From contig NZ_JAHCKK010000045.1 of the NCBI RefSeq assembly GCF_026125825.1, forward strand, positions 1 through 36,693: a DNA stretch of 36,693 bases, given 5' to 3'. The translations under genes and the position numbers were made by a program. Numbering within the stretch: the first letter of the stretch is position 1; every line of letters starts with the position of its first letter. Shown here piece after piece: positions 14,976-23,321 of the stretch. Source of the stretch: Hydrogenophaga sp. GTDB lineage: Bacteria > Pseudomonadota > Gammaproteobacteria > Burkholderiales > Burkholderiaceae_C. The notes beneath the pieces are model-generated. The model had not been told where the DNA came from, made no database searches, and saw only the letters and a program-made list of their open reading frames with translations.

Positions 14976-16524
14976 GCGCGGTCTCCGTGTTCAGGGGCAG
15001 CCAGATGTCCCAGCGCAGGCCGCCGAGCGCGCTGGCCGAGGCCTGCATGCGGCCCCCGTGGCCCACGATGATGGCATGCGCGATCGCCAGCCCCAGGCCG
15101 GAGCCGCCGCTGGCGCTGGCGCGCGAGGCGTCCACGCGGTAGAGCCGCTCGGTCAGGCGGGGCAGGGCGTCGGGCGGCACGCCCGGCGAAGTGTCTTCCC
15201 AGGTCAGCTGGGCCTCGGTGTCGTGGCGGCGCACCTGCACGCTGAGCGTGGCGGGGTCGGCGCTGTAGCGCTGCGTGTTCTGCATCAGGTTGTTGAGCAC
15301 CTGGTCGAGCCGGTCGCCGTCGGCGCGGATCTCCACGCCCTCGGCCAGGTCGGTGCGCACCTGAAGGCGCCGCCCCGGCAGGCCGGCCGCATCGCTCAGG
15401 TGGTGGCCCACGAAACGGCCGAGGTCGAGCGGGGCGAAGCGGTAGTCCAGCGCGCCCAGGTCGGAGAGGGAGAGCAGCCTGAGGTCTTCCACCAGCCGCG
15501 TCAGGCGGCCGACCTCCTGGGCCAGCGAATCGAGGTTGGCCGCGTCGGGTTGGCGGATGCCGTCCTGCAGGGCCTCGATCTCGGCGCGCAGGGTCGCCAG
15601 CGGCGTGCGCAGTTCGTGGGCAATGTCGGCGATCCATTGCTGGCGCGCGTGCTGCGCGGCCTGCAGCGAGGTGGCCATGTGGTTGAAGGCGTCGGCCAGC
15701 TGGGCGAGTTCGTCGTGGCCGCGCGCGGGCAGGCGCACGCTGTAGTCACCCTTTGCCACGGCCGCCGTGCCTTCGCTGAGCACGTGCAGCCGCCTGGAGA
15801 GCCAGCGCGCGATCAGCGCGGCGTTGAGCAGCACGGCCGCCAGCATGCCCAGCGCGATGGCCGCGAAGGTGCGGGTCTGCTGGGCCAGGAACACGCGCTC
15901 GAGCGAGGCCACCACCTGCAGGCGCGGCACATAGCCCAGGTAGCCCACCAACTGCCCATCGACCTGGATGGGCTTGAGCACGGCCTGTTCGGTGCGGCCT
16001 TCCGGGCCGGCCAGCAGGCCGCGCTGCGGGTCGAGCAGCAGCAGCCGCGGATCGATGGTGAGCGGGGGTGGCACGCTGGGCGTGCCGGGCAACGGCTGCG
16101 TCGACGGCGGCGGCGGTGGTGGCGGATGCACATGAGGCTGTGCGTCGGCCGGTGTCTGCGCCGGCGGCAGGGCGGGGGCGGTCGCCTGCGGCTCGGCGGG
16201 GCGGCGCGGCATGCGGCCGGTGCCCAGCACTTCGCGCGAGAGGTCTTGCCAGCGCTGGCGGTCTTCGGTGATCCAGGACCAGCTGCCATGCTGGCGATAG
16301 CCCTCGGCAAGGCGCGCGATCATGGGCTGCAGGCGGTTTTCGTCGGCCTTGTTCAGGTACTCGACCAGACCCTTGTCGAAACTCCAGCTGTAGATGAGGT
16401 AGGCCGACATGACCAGCACGACGTTGGCGCCCGCGATGGCCAGGAAGAGCTTGACGCGCAGGGTGTCCAGGCGCGAAAGCCAGGCCCGGCGGCGGGGCGA
16501 AGAGGTGGCAAGGTCGGTCTGCAT
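14968..16524 (-). CDS. Sensor histidine kinase (BaeS-like)
   Basis: A 518-residue inner-membrane kinase. The first helix is about residues 24-46. The periplasmic sensor spans about 47-218 and the second helix about 219-239. A HAMP domain follows (ARWLSRRLHVLSEGTAAVAKGDYSV). The H-box is ADIAHELRTPLATL (H303), the N-box is LDQVLNNLMQNTQRYS, and the G2 motif is SGGSGLGLAIAHAI. The G1 motif reads DTSPGV instead of DTGPGI. The sensor has an unusual Pro/Ala-rich insert at about 105-155, containing HVH and seven consecutive prolines. The gene overlaps its response regulator and is divergent from the efflux operon, with a 150-base intergenic region between them. Confidence 0.92.
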   Translation of the reverse strand: MQTDLATSSPRRRAWLSRLDTLRVKLFLAIAGANVVLVMSAYLIYSWSFDKGLVEYLNKADENRLQPMIARLAEGYRQHGSWSWITEDRQRWQDLSREVLGTGRMPRRPAEPQATAPALPPAQTPADAQPHVHPPPPPPPSTQPLPGTPSVPPPLTIDPRLLLLDPQRGLLAGPEGRTEQAVLKPIQVDGQLVGYLGYVPRLQVVASLERVFLAQQTRTFAAIALGMLAAVLLNAALIARWLSRRLHVLSEGTAAVAKGDYSVRLPARGHDELAQLADAFNHMATSLQAAQHARQQWIADIAHELRTPLATLRAEIEALQDGIRQPDAANLDSLAQEVGRLTRLVEDLRLLSLSDLGALDYRFAPLDLGRFVGHHLSDAAGLPGRRLQVRTDLAEGVEIRADGDRLDQVLNNLMQNTQRYSADPATLSVQVRRHDTEAQLTWEDTSPGVPPDALPRLTERLYRVDASRASASGGSGLGLAIAHAIIVGHGGRMQASASALGGLRWDIWLPLNTETAHG

Positions 16525-16674
16525 GGTGTTGCCGAGACTAAACCCAAATCTTTCAAACTTTGTGCAAGCCGCGCGGTGGTGCTTGCTCATTCTTTCCATA
16601 TTTCCAGGGCAATATCCCGCATCATCCCGGCACGCCCGGCCGGCGACCCCCATCCAGAACCTCAACGCACTGTC

Positions 16675-18552
16675 ATGAACGAAGTCCAACGTGAAGGGGC
16701 CAAGGCCCCCGCCGCCCGCCGCCGCAAGACCTGGAAACTGGCGTTGATCGCGCTCGTGGGCCTGGCCGTGCTCGGTGGTGGCGGTTGGGCGTACTACCGA
16801 TGGGGGCCGGGCGCCAAGACCGAGAGCGCCTACATCACCGCCACGGTGCAGCGCGGTGACATCGAGGACCAGGTCAGCGCCACCGGTTCGCTGCAGCCAC
16901 GCGACTATGTGGACGTGGGCGCCCAGGTGTCGGGCCAGTTGCGCAAGATCCACGTGGAAGTGGGCAGCGAGGTCAAGGAAGGCGACCTGCTGGCCGAGAT
17001 CGACGCCGAGACCTCGATGGCGCGCGTGGACGCCAGCCGGGCCCAGCTGCGCTCCCAGCAGGCCCAGATGGGTGAACGCGAGCTCGCGCTGGCCAAGGCC
17101 GAGCGCGACCTGCAGCGCCAGAAGAACCTGATGGCCGAGGAGGCGACCACCACCGAGACGCTGCAGAACGCCGAAACCACGGTGAAGACGGCGCGTGCGC
17201 AGATCCTGTCGCTCAAGGCCTCGATGGAGCAGCTGCAGGCCAGCATGCGGGTGGAGGAGGCCAACCTGAAGTACACCAAGATCTACGCGCCCATGGCCGG
17301 CACGGTGGTGAGCATCACCGCGCGCCAGGGCCAGACGCTGAACACCAACCAGTCGGCGCCCACGCTGATGCGCATCGCCGACCTGTCCGTCATGACGGTG
17401 CAGACCCAGGTGTCCGAGGCCGACGTGAGCAAGCTGCGCGGTGGCATGCCGGTGTACTTCACCACCCTGGGCGGCCAGGGGCGCCGGTGGTATGGCGAGC
17501 TCAAGAAGATCGAGCCCACGCCCACCGTGACCAACAACGTGGTGCTCTACAACGCGCTGTTCGAGGTGCCCAACAGCAACCGCAGCCTGATGACGCAGAT
17601 GACCGCGCAGGTGTTCTTCGTGGTGGCCGAGGCCAAGGACGTGCTGGTCGTGCCGATGTCGGCGTTGACGATCCAGCGCGGCCCCCAGGGCAACCGCGGC
17701 GGGCAGCAGGGCGGGCCGGGCGGTGCGCGCAACAACCCTGGCGGGGCTGCGGTGCCTGCCGCGCCCTCGGGCGCCACACCCGCACCCGGCGCGCCGGGCG
17801 CCGCGCCTGCGGCGCCGACGCAGCGGGGCACGAACACGTCCGCCCTGCCTTCGGCGGCCTTCAAGACGGCGGCCGACACCGTGGTCGCTCAGGCCAGTGG
17901 CGAGCGCCCGCGCATGGACCGCGAGACCTTCGAGAAAATGACCGAAGAGGAGCGCGCGCGCTTTCGCGAGCAGCGCCGCAAGGAGCGCGAGGCCGCTGGG
18001 GTCGCCGCGCCACAGGGGGACCGCCCGCGCATGAGCCCCGAAGCGTTCCAGAACATGAGCGAAGAAGAGCGTGCCCGATTCCGCGAGCAGCGCCGCAAGG
18101 AACGCGAGCAGGCGCAGGCCGATGCGGGCAGCGCTGCCGCGGCAAACGGTGCCGCGGCAAACGGTGCCGCCACGCCGAAACGCCCGGCCCCGGCGGCCGA
18201 TGCCGCTGGCAAAGGCGCCGCCGCCCCTCAACCCGTGGCGCCGAACGTGAGTGGCATGCCGGCCCGTGGAGACGCGCCCGCGCGCCCAGCCCGAGGCCCC
18301 CGCCAGGCCAAGGTCAAGGTCATGGCCGAGGACGGCACGATCGAAGAGCGCGACGTCACCATCGGCATCAGCAACCGGGTGCACGCCGAGGTGCTGTCCG
18401 GCCTGAAGGAGGGCGACCGCGTGATCGCTGGCGTGCGTGAGCCGGAGCGCCGTCCCGCCGGCCAGACGCAGGGCACGGGCTTTGGCCCGCCGCAGACCAT
18501 GGGAGGCCCTGGTGGCATGCCGGCGGGCGCTGCCGGTGGGGCGCGCCGATGA
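16675..18552 (+). CDS. macA: MacA-like periplasmic adaptor subunit with long repeat-bearing insert
   Basis: A 625-residue HlyD/RND-type adaptor for the downstream MacB-like transporter. One N-terminal transmembrane anchor (about 20-42) precedes a biotinyl-lipoyl half motif ([23 protein letters not shown]), a coiled-coil hairpin (about 122-200), [12 protein letters not shown] and a beta-barrel domain. The membrane-proximal domain resumes near the end ([30 protein letters not shown]). Typical MacA has about 370-400 residues. The excess is a Gly/Pro/Ala-rich insert at about 343-545, containing two copies of a 39-residue unit starting at R411 and R450. It ends in a Gly/Pro tail. Start 16675 is an ATG (MNEVQREG). 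The macB start overlaps its stop (ATGA). Confidence 0.88.
   Translation: MNEVQREGAKAPAARRRKTWKLALIALVGLAVLGGGGWAYYRWGPGAKTESAYITATVQRGDIEDQVSATGSLQPRDYVDVGAQVSGQLRKIHVEVGSEVKEGDLLAEIDAETSMARVDASRAQLRSQQAQMGERELALAKAERDLQRQKNLMAEEATTTETLQNAETTVKTARAQILSLKASMEQLQASMRVEEANLKYTKIYAPMAGTVVSITARQGQTLNTNQSAPTLMRIADLSVMTVQTQVSEADVSKLRGGMPVYFTTLGGQGRRWYGELKKIEPTPTVTNNVVLYNALFEVPNSNRSLMTQMTAQVFFVVAEAKDVLVVPMSALTIQRGPQGNRGGQQGGPGGARNNPGGAAVPAAPSGATPAPGAPGAAPAAPTQRGTNTSALPSAAFKTAADTVVAQASGERPRMDRETFEKMTEEERARFREQRRKEREAAGVAAPQGDRPRMSPEAFQNMSEEERARFREQRRKEREQAQADAGSAAAANGAAANGAATPKRPAPAADAAGKGAAAPQPVAPNVSGMPARGDAPARPARGPRQAKVKVMAEDGTIEERDVTIGISNRVHAEVLSGLKEGDRVIAGVREPERRPAGQTQGTGFGPPQTMGGPGGMPAGAAGGARR
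17905..18114 (+). repeat. Two tandem copies of a 117-bp (39-residue) coding repeat
   Basis: Copy 1 begins at 17905 and copy 2 at 18022, in the same frame inside the macA-like gene. Each encodes RPRM, a seven-residue variable helix start, the charged core [16 protein letters not shown], then a spacer. Copy 2 is shorter at its end. The two cores are identical at 16 of 16 residues ([16 protein letters not shown]), indicating duplication. The encoded segments look like highly charged helices. Confidence 0.85.
18136..18170 (+). repeat. 15-bp tandem repeat in macA-like gene
   Basis: GCCGCGGCAAACGGT is repeated exactly twice (18136-18150 and 18151-18165) and then a third time partially (GCCGC). It encodes repeated Ala-Ala-Asn-Gly-type residues in the low-complexity insert. 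Being a multiple of three, copy-number change would preserve the frame. Confidence 0.8.
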
Positions 18553-20552
18553 GCCAGCTGCCGCAGCCGGACGAGGCCCAGGCGCTGCGCGCCGCGCCGC
18601 AGGGCGCGGGCGTGCCGCTGATCGACCTGAGCGGCATCACCAAGACGTACCACAACGGGGACCTGTCCGTCGAGGTGCTGCACGGCATCGACCTCAAGAT
18701 CTACCCCGGTGAGCTGGTGGCCATCATGGGTGCCTCCGGTTCGGGCAAGTCCACCCTGATGAACATCCTGGGCTGCCTGGACAAGCCCACCACCGGCCGC
18801 TACCTCTTCATGGGCCGCGATGTCTCCGAACTGGAGCGCGACGAACTCGCCGAACTGCGCCGCGACGCCTTCGGCTTCGTGTTCCAGAGCTACAACCTCA
18901 TCGCCACCGGCACGGCGGCGGACAACGTCGAGGTGCCAGCGGTGTACGCCGGCATCCCGCCGGCCGAGCGCCATCAGCGTGCGAGCGAGCTGCTGGGTTC
19001 GCTGGGCCTGGGCGAGCGCATGCACCACCGGCCGAACCAGCTCTCTGGCGGTCAGCAGCAGCGCGTGTCGATTGCCCGCGCCCTCATGAATGGCGGGCGC
19101 GTGATCCTGGCCGACGAACCCACCGGCGCACTCGACAGCAAGAGTGGCGCCGACGTGATGGTGCTGCTCAAGGAGCTCGCGGCGCAGGGGCACACGGTGA
19201 TCCTCATCACCCACGCAGCGGAGGTGGCGCAGCACGCGCAGCGCGTGATCGAGATCAAGGACGGCCACATCCTGGCCGACCCGGGCCCACGCCCGCCCGA
19301 AGGCCAGGCCGCGCTGGCGGCGCAGAACTGGACGGCGCGCGCCGGCCGCATCTCGCACCTGAGTGACGTGGTCGAGGCCGCCAAGACCGCGTTGCGCGCA
19401 CTGCGCGCCAACGTGTTCCGCGCCATCCTCACATTGCTGGGCATCGTGATCGGCGTGGCCTCGGTGATCGCCATGCTCGCCATTGGTGACGGCGCCAAGC
19501 AGGTGGTGATCGACCGCATCAGCGCGATGGGCTCCAACCTGCTGCTGGTGCGCCCGGGTGCGCCCAACCAGCGGGGCTTCTCCAGCACCGCCACGCTGGT
19601 GCTGGCCGACGTGAACGCGATCGACAAGGAAGTGCCCAACGTGCTGGCGGCCGTGCCCGAGCAAAGCAGCAACGCGACCTTGCGCTACGGCGAGTCCGAC
19701 TATTCGAGCAGCATCCTGGGCACCTCGTCCAAGTTCCCGCTCGCGCGGCAGTGGAAGGTGCAGCGCGGCACCTTCTTCACCGACGAGGACGAGCAGGAGT
19801 ACGCCACCGTGGCGGTGCTGGGCCAGACCGTGGCCAAGGCCCTGTTCCCAGGTGGCGAGGAGCCCTTGGGCAAGTACGTGCTGGTCAACAACCTGATCTT
19901 CCAGGTGGTGGGCGTGATGAGCACGCGCGGCGCCTCGCCCAACGGCCAGGATCAGGACGACGTGGTGCTGGTGCCCTACGCCACCAGCCAGTTGCGCCTC
20001 TCGGGCCAGCGTTTCCTGCGCAACGTGACGGTGGCCGTGTCGGACGTGAGCCGCATCGACGAGACCCAGTCGGCGGTGGAGTCCCTGCTGGCCGAGCGCC
20101 ATGGCGTGATCGACTTCCAGATCCGCAACATGGCGTCGATCATCGACACCGCGACCGAGACGCAGAACACCATGACGATCCTGCTGGGTTCGATTGCCGC
20201 GATCTCGCTGCTGGTCGGTGGCATCGGCGTCATGAACATCATGCTGGTGAGCGTGACGGAGCGCACCCGGGAAATTGGCATCCGCATGGCCACCGGCGCG
20301 CGCATGCGCAACATCCTGCAGCAGTTCCTGATCGAGGCGCTGGTGGTCTCGGCGCTGGGCGGCCTGATCGGCGTGGTCATCGGCCTGGGCGTGGCGTTCG
20401 TGATCGGCGCCGCCGGCACCGCGGTGCAGTTCTCCGTCACCCCGGTTGTGCTGGCGTTCGGCTGTGCCTTCGCCACCGGCCTGATCTTCGGCTACCTGCC
20501 CGCGCGCAAGGCCGCGCGGCTCGATCCTGTCGTGGCCCTGTCTTCCGAATGA
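18549..20552 (+). CDS. macB: MacB-like ABC transporter, fused ATPase/permease
   Basis: A 667-residue protein with an N-terminal ABC domain and a C-terminal FtsX-type permease. Walker A is GASGSGKST (61-69), followed by Q-loop FVFQSYNLI, signature [15 protein letters not shown], Walker [13 protein letters not shown] and H-loop LITHA. The first membrane helix starts near [22 protein letters not shown] large periplasmic domain follows, then three helices ([22 protein letters not shown], an [29 protein letters not shown] region, [20 protein letters not shown]). The architecture is that of MacB, which moves macrolides, peptides or siderophores out of the periplasm. Stop and start overlap both neighbours (ATGA). 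The substrate is unknown; siderophore export is one possibility given the context. Confidence 0.93.
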   Translation: MSQLPQPDEAQALRAAPQGAGVPLIDLSGITKTYHNGDLSVEVLHGIDLKIYPGELVAIMGASGSGKSTLMNILGCLDKPTTGRYLFMGRDVSELERDELAELRRDAFGFVFQSYNLIATGTAADNVEVPAVYAGIPPAERHQRASELLGSLGLGERMHHRPNQLSGGQQQRVSIARALMNGGRVILADEPTGALDSKSGADVMVLLKELAAQGHTVILITHAAEVAQHAQRVIEIKDGHILADPGPRPPEGQAALAAQNWTARAGRISHLSDVVEAAKTALRALRANVFRAILTLLGIVIGVASVIAMLAIGDGAKQVVIDRISAMGSNLLLVRPGAPNQRGFSSTATLVLADVNAIDKEVPNVLAAVPEQSSNATLRYGESDYSSSILGTSSKFPLARQWKVQRGTFFTDEDEQEYATVAVLGQTVAKALFPGGEEPLGKYVLVNNLIFQVVGVMSTRGASPNGQDQDDVVLVPYATSQLRLSGQRFLRNVTVAVSDVSRIDETQSAVESLLAERHGVIDFQIRNMASIIDTATETQNTMTILLGSIAAISLLVGGIGVMNIMLVSVTERTREIGIRMATGARMRNILQQFLIEALVVSALGGLIGVVIGLGVAFVIGAAGTAVQFSVTPVVLAFGCAFATGLIFGYLPARKAARLDPVVALSSE

Positions 20553-21970
20553 GCTCCGTGATGAAACCGTTTTCGTTCCCGTTGGCCAAGCCGCTGGTCC
20601 TTGCCGCTGCACTGGCTTTGCAGGCTTGCGCCAGCACCGAGCCCGCCCGCGGGCCGGTGGTCGAGATGCCTGCGGCTTTCGCGCCCTCGCTGCCCGCGGC
20701 CGAAGCGCCGGAGCTCACCACCGCCTGGTGGCGGTCGTTTGGCTCGCAGCCGCTGGAGCGCCTGATTGAAGAGGCGCAGGCGGGCAGCCCCGATCTGCGC
20801 ATCGCGATCGAGCGCATGCGCCAGGCCGACATCGCGTTGCAGCAGGCCGGTGTCTCGCGCCTGCCGTCGGTCAGTGCCAGCGTGGGCAGCTCGGCCGGGC
20901 GGACCGAGGCGCCAGGCGTCGCTTCCACCTCGCGCGAGACCAGCAGCCTGGGCCTTTCGGTGAGCTACGAGGTCGACCTCTGGGGCCGCATCGCGGCCGG
21001 CGTGCGCGCGGGCGAGGCCTCGTTCCAGGCCAGCCAGTACGACTGGAAGACCGCGCGCCTGACCTTGCTCGCGGCCGTGGCCAACAACTATTTCCTGTGG
21101 CTCAACACGGCCGAGCGCCTGCGCATCGCGCGCGAGAACCTGGCCATCGCCGAGCGCGTGCTGGCCATCGTGGAGGCGCGCCAACGCAACGGCGTGGCCA
21201 CGGCGCTGGAGGTGTCGCAGCAGCGCACCACGGTGCTGTCGCAGCGCACGGCCTTGCTGCCCATCGAGCTGCAGCAGCGCCAGACCGCCACGGCGCTCGC
21301 GCTGTTGCTGGGTCGCGTGCCGCAGGGCTACCAGCCCGAGGCGGGCGAGTTCACGCAACTGCGCGTGCCCGCGCTCTCGCCGGGCCTGCCGTCCTCGTTG
21401 CTCACGCGCCGCCCGGACCTGGCGTCTGCCGAGGCTCAGCTAGCCGCTTCCGATGCCAATGTGGAAGTCGCTCGCAAGGCGCTGCTGCCGAGTCTGTCGC
21501 TGTCGGCCTCGGGCAGCCTGGGCACCTCGGCCCTGATCAGCCTGGCCGACCCCACGCGCAGCGTGTCCTTGGGCATTTCGCTGGCGCAGTCGATCTTTGA
21601 CGGCGGGCGCCAGCGGCTGCAGATCCGCAGCACCGAGTCCCAGCGCGTGGTGCTGATCGAGAACTACGGCAAGGCCATCCGCACCGCGCTCAAGGAAGTG
21701 GACGACGGCCTGGGCAATGTGGAACGCAGCCAGCGCCAGGAGGCGCTGCAGCGCGAGGTGGTGGCACAGGCGCGGCGATCGCTGCAACTGGCCGAACTGC
21801 GCTACCGCGAGGGCAGTGGCGACCTGCTCTCGGTGCTGGACGCGCAGCGCACCCTGTTTACCGCCCTCGATGCCTTGGCCACTCAAAGCCTCTCGCGCCT
21901 GACCGCCGCACTGGACCTGTACAAGGCCCTGGGCGGCGACTGGGCCGGTCCGCCTCCGCCGATTTCCTGA
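20549..21970 (+). CDS. TolC-like outer-membrane efflux lipoprotein (NodT family)
   Basis: A 473-residue outer-membrane factor. A lipoprotein signal ends in AAALALQAC, and the mature part contains [20 protein letters not shown], typical of the NodT/OprM family. Two OEP repeats are seen (about 68-260 and 280-460), with [47 protein letters not shown] and [23 protein letters not shown]. The ATG at 20549 overlaps the macB stop; an ATG at 20561 (MKPFSF) is an alternative. It completes the tripartite pump with the macA- and macB-like genes. A strong terminator follows. Confidence 0.93.
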   Translation: MSSVMKPFSFPLAKPLVLAAALALQACASTEPARGPVVEMPAAFAPSLPAAEAPELTTAWWRSFGSQPLERLIEEAQAGSPDLRIAIERMRQADIALQQAGVSRLPSVSASVGSSAGRTEAPGVASTSRETSSLGLSVSYEVDLWGRIAAGVRAGEASFQASQYDWKTARLTLLAAVANNYFLWLNTAERLRIARENLAIAERVLAIVEARQRNGVATALEVSQQRTTVLSQRTALLPIELQQRQTATALALLLGRVPQGYQPEAGEFTQLRVPALSPGLPSSLLTRRPDLASAEAQLAASDANVEVARKALLPSLSLSASGSLGTSALISLADPTRSVSLGISLAQSIFDGGRQRLQIRSTESQRVVLIENYGKAIRTALKEVDDGLGNVERSQRQEALQREVVAQARRSLQLAELRYREGSGDLLSVLDAQRTLFTALDALATQSLSRLTAALDLYKALGGDWAGPPPPIS

Positions 21971-21980
21971 AGCCCAGGAG

Positions 21981-22019
21981 CAGGGCACGCCACATTTTTG
22001 CGGCGTGCCCTGCGTTTTT
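21981..22019 (+). terminator. Rho-independent terminator of efflux operon
   Basis: A perfect 11-bp stem (21981-21991 CAGGGCACGCC with 22002-22012 GGCGTGCCCTG) has a 10-base loop and a trailing GTTTTT. It lies ten bases after the outer-membrane factor stop and ends only six bases before the next Fur-like box, cleanly separating the two operons. Confidence 0.88.
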
Positions 22020-22025
22020 ATAAAT

Positions 22026-22044
22026 GAGAATCGTTATAATTCTC
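22026..22044 (+). promoter_or_regulatory. Fur-box-like palindrome upstream of the PepSY-ApbE operon
   Basis: GAGAATCGTTATAATTCTC has perfect GAGAAT/ATTCTC arms and matches about 13 of 19 consensus positions. It contains an overlapping TATAAT (22035-22040) that could be the -10 element. It lies about 87 bases upstream of the first gene. This is the main sequence evidence that the PepSY-DUF2271-DUF4198-ApbE-flavoreductase operon is iron-regulated. Confidence 0.8.
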
Positions 22045-22130
22045 AGGCTGATGAGCGAAGGCGGAATCCGGCCTCGCAACGACCCGCATGCCGTTGGCTT
22101 CCGATCCGTTTCTGCCTTGTCCCTACTCCC

Positions 22131-22769
22131 GTGAAGAACCCTTCTGCTGCGCAAGCGGCGTCCCACCGCGCCTACTGGCTCAAGACCCTGCACCAGTGGC
22201 ACTGGATCAGTTCGGCGCTGTGCCTGATCGGCATGCTGCTGTTCGCCTTCACGGGCATCACGCTCAACCACGCGGCCGACATCGCGGCCGCCCCGCAGGT
22301 GCAGCAGAAGGTGGTGCAGCTGCCCGCCGAACTGCAGGCATCGCTGGCGCCCAAAGACGATGAGCCCGACAACGCGGTGCTGCCCCCGCCCGTGCACCGC
22401 TGGCTGGCCGAGGCGCTCGATGTGCCCTTGCCCGGCGCGGCGGCCGAGTGGTCGCCGGAAGAAATCTACCTTTCGCTGCCCCGTCCCGGTGGCGATGCCT
22501 GGCTGCGCATCGAGCGCGATTCGGGCAGTGTGGAGTACGAGCGCACCGACCGGGGCTGGATCTCCTACCTGAACGACCTGCACAAGGGCCGCCACACCGG
22601 CCTGGCGTGGAAGTGGTTCCTCGACATCTTCTCGGTGGCTTGCCTGGTGTTCTGCATCACCGGCCTGTTCATCCTCAAGTTCCACGCGACGAGCCGCCCC
22701 ACCACCTGGCCCATGGTGGGCGCGGGCCTGGTGATTCCCTTGTTGCTCGTGATCCTGTTCATCCATTGA
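22131..22769 (+). CDS. PepSY-associated transmembrane protein (putative periplasmic-iron reductase subunit)
   Basis: A 212-residue inner-membrane protein of the PepSY-TM-like type. The first helix contains paired histidines (LKTLHQWHWISSALCLIGMLLFAFTGITLNH). The periplasmic part (about 60-150) includes the PepSY-like beta strands AAEWSPEEIYLSLPRP and RIERDSGSVEYERTD. Then LNDLHKGRHTG leads into two closely spaced helices (FLDIFSVACLVFCITGLFILKFH and MVGAGLVIPLLLVILFIH). The helix-border His residues are suited to heme ligation, as in PepSY reductases such as FpvG; that is inference. The start is taken as GTG 22131 (VKNPSAAQ). No ATG is better placed and the upstream frame reads through the Fur box. 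Confidence 0.82.
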   Translation: MKNPSAAQAASHRAYWLKTLHQWHWISSALCLIGMLLFAFTGITLNHAADIAAAPQVQQKVVQLPAELQASLAPKDDEPDNAVLPPPVHRWLAEALDVPLPGAAAEWSPEEIYLSLPRPGGDAWLRIERDSGSVEYERTDRGWISYLNDLHKGRHTGLAWKWFLDIFSVACLVFCITGLFILKFHATSRPTTWPMVGAGLVIPLLLVILFIH

Positions 22770-22791
22770 TTGCCCAAGGAGCTGCGTTCTC

Positions 22792-23304
22792 ATGTTGATC
22801 CGATACGCCACCGCCATTTCCGCGGCGGGGTTTGCCTTCCCCGCCCTGGCCGCCGACATGGCGCTCAAAGTCGAGATTCCGCGCTTGAGCGTGGCGGAGT
22901 ACCACCGCCCCTACGTGGCGATCTGGATCGAGAAGAACGACCAGTCGTTCGCGGGCAACCTCGCGGTCTGGTACGACATCAAGATGCGCAACAACGAGGG
23001 CACCAAGTGGCTCAAGGACATGCGCGCCTGGTGGCGCAAGAGTGGCCGCGAGCTGACGATGCCGGTGGATGGCATCAGCGGCGCCACGCGCGCGCCCGGC
23101 GAGCAGTCGGTGCAGTTCGCCGACACGGGCGCGCTGGGCAAGCTGGCCCCCGGTGAGTACCACGTCGTGCTCGAAGCCGCACGCGAAGTGGGTGGCCGCG
23201 AAGTGGTGAAGGTGCCCTTCGTGTGGCCCCCGAAGGCCGCCACCACGACACAAGCCCGTGGCGAACACGAACTCGGCGCGATCAGCGTCACCGTCAAACC
23301 CTGA
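22792..23304 (+). CDS. Exported DUF2271 protein with SGAT flavinylation-type motif
   Basis: A 170-residue periplasmic protein. The signal peptide ends at about AFPALAADM. The DUF2271 signature is clear: VEIPRLSVAEYHRPYVAIWIE, LAVWYDIKMRNNEGTKWLKDMRAWWRKSG, PGEYHVVLEAAREVGGRE and VKVPFVWPP. At residues 93-99 it carries DGISGAT. The S/T-G-A-T core is the sequence on which ApbE attaches FMN through the threonine in NqrC, RnfG and other FMN-binding proteins. Here that is Thr99 (codon 23086-23088). AAGGAG precedes the ATG. With ApbE and a membrane flavoreductase in the same operon, a covalent-FMN electron carrier facing the periplasm is the likely role. Confidence 0.85.
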   Translation: MLIRYATAISAAGFAFPALAADMALKVEIPRLSVAEYHRPYVAIWIEKNDQSFAGNLAVWYDIKMRNNEGTKWLKDMRAWWRKSGRELTMPVDGISGATRAPGEQSVQFADTGALGKLAPGEYHVVLEAAREVGGREVVKVPFVWPPKAATTTQARGEHELGAISVTVKP

Positions 23305-23321
23305 CCCGACTGGAGACCCTC

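Noticed and set aside
14923-16674. N-terminal extension of the macA-like frame by 584 codons
   Set aside because: The region is the histidine kinase on the other strand. The adaptor starts at the ATG at 16675, right before its membrane anchor.
18228-20612. A 794-codon minus-strand open frame
   Set aside because: It is antisense to macA/macB, rich in His, Arg and Gln, and has no domain pattern. The plus-strand MacB motifs are unambiguous.
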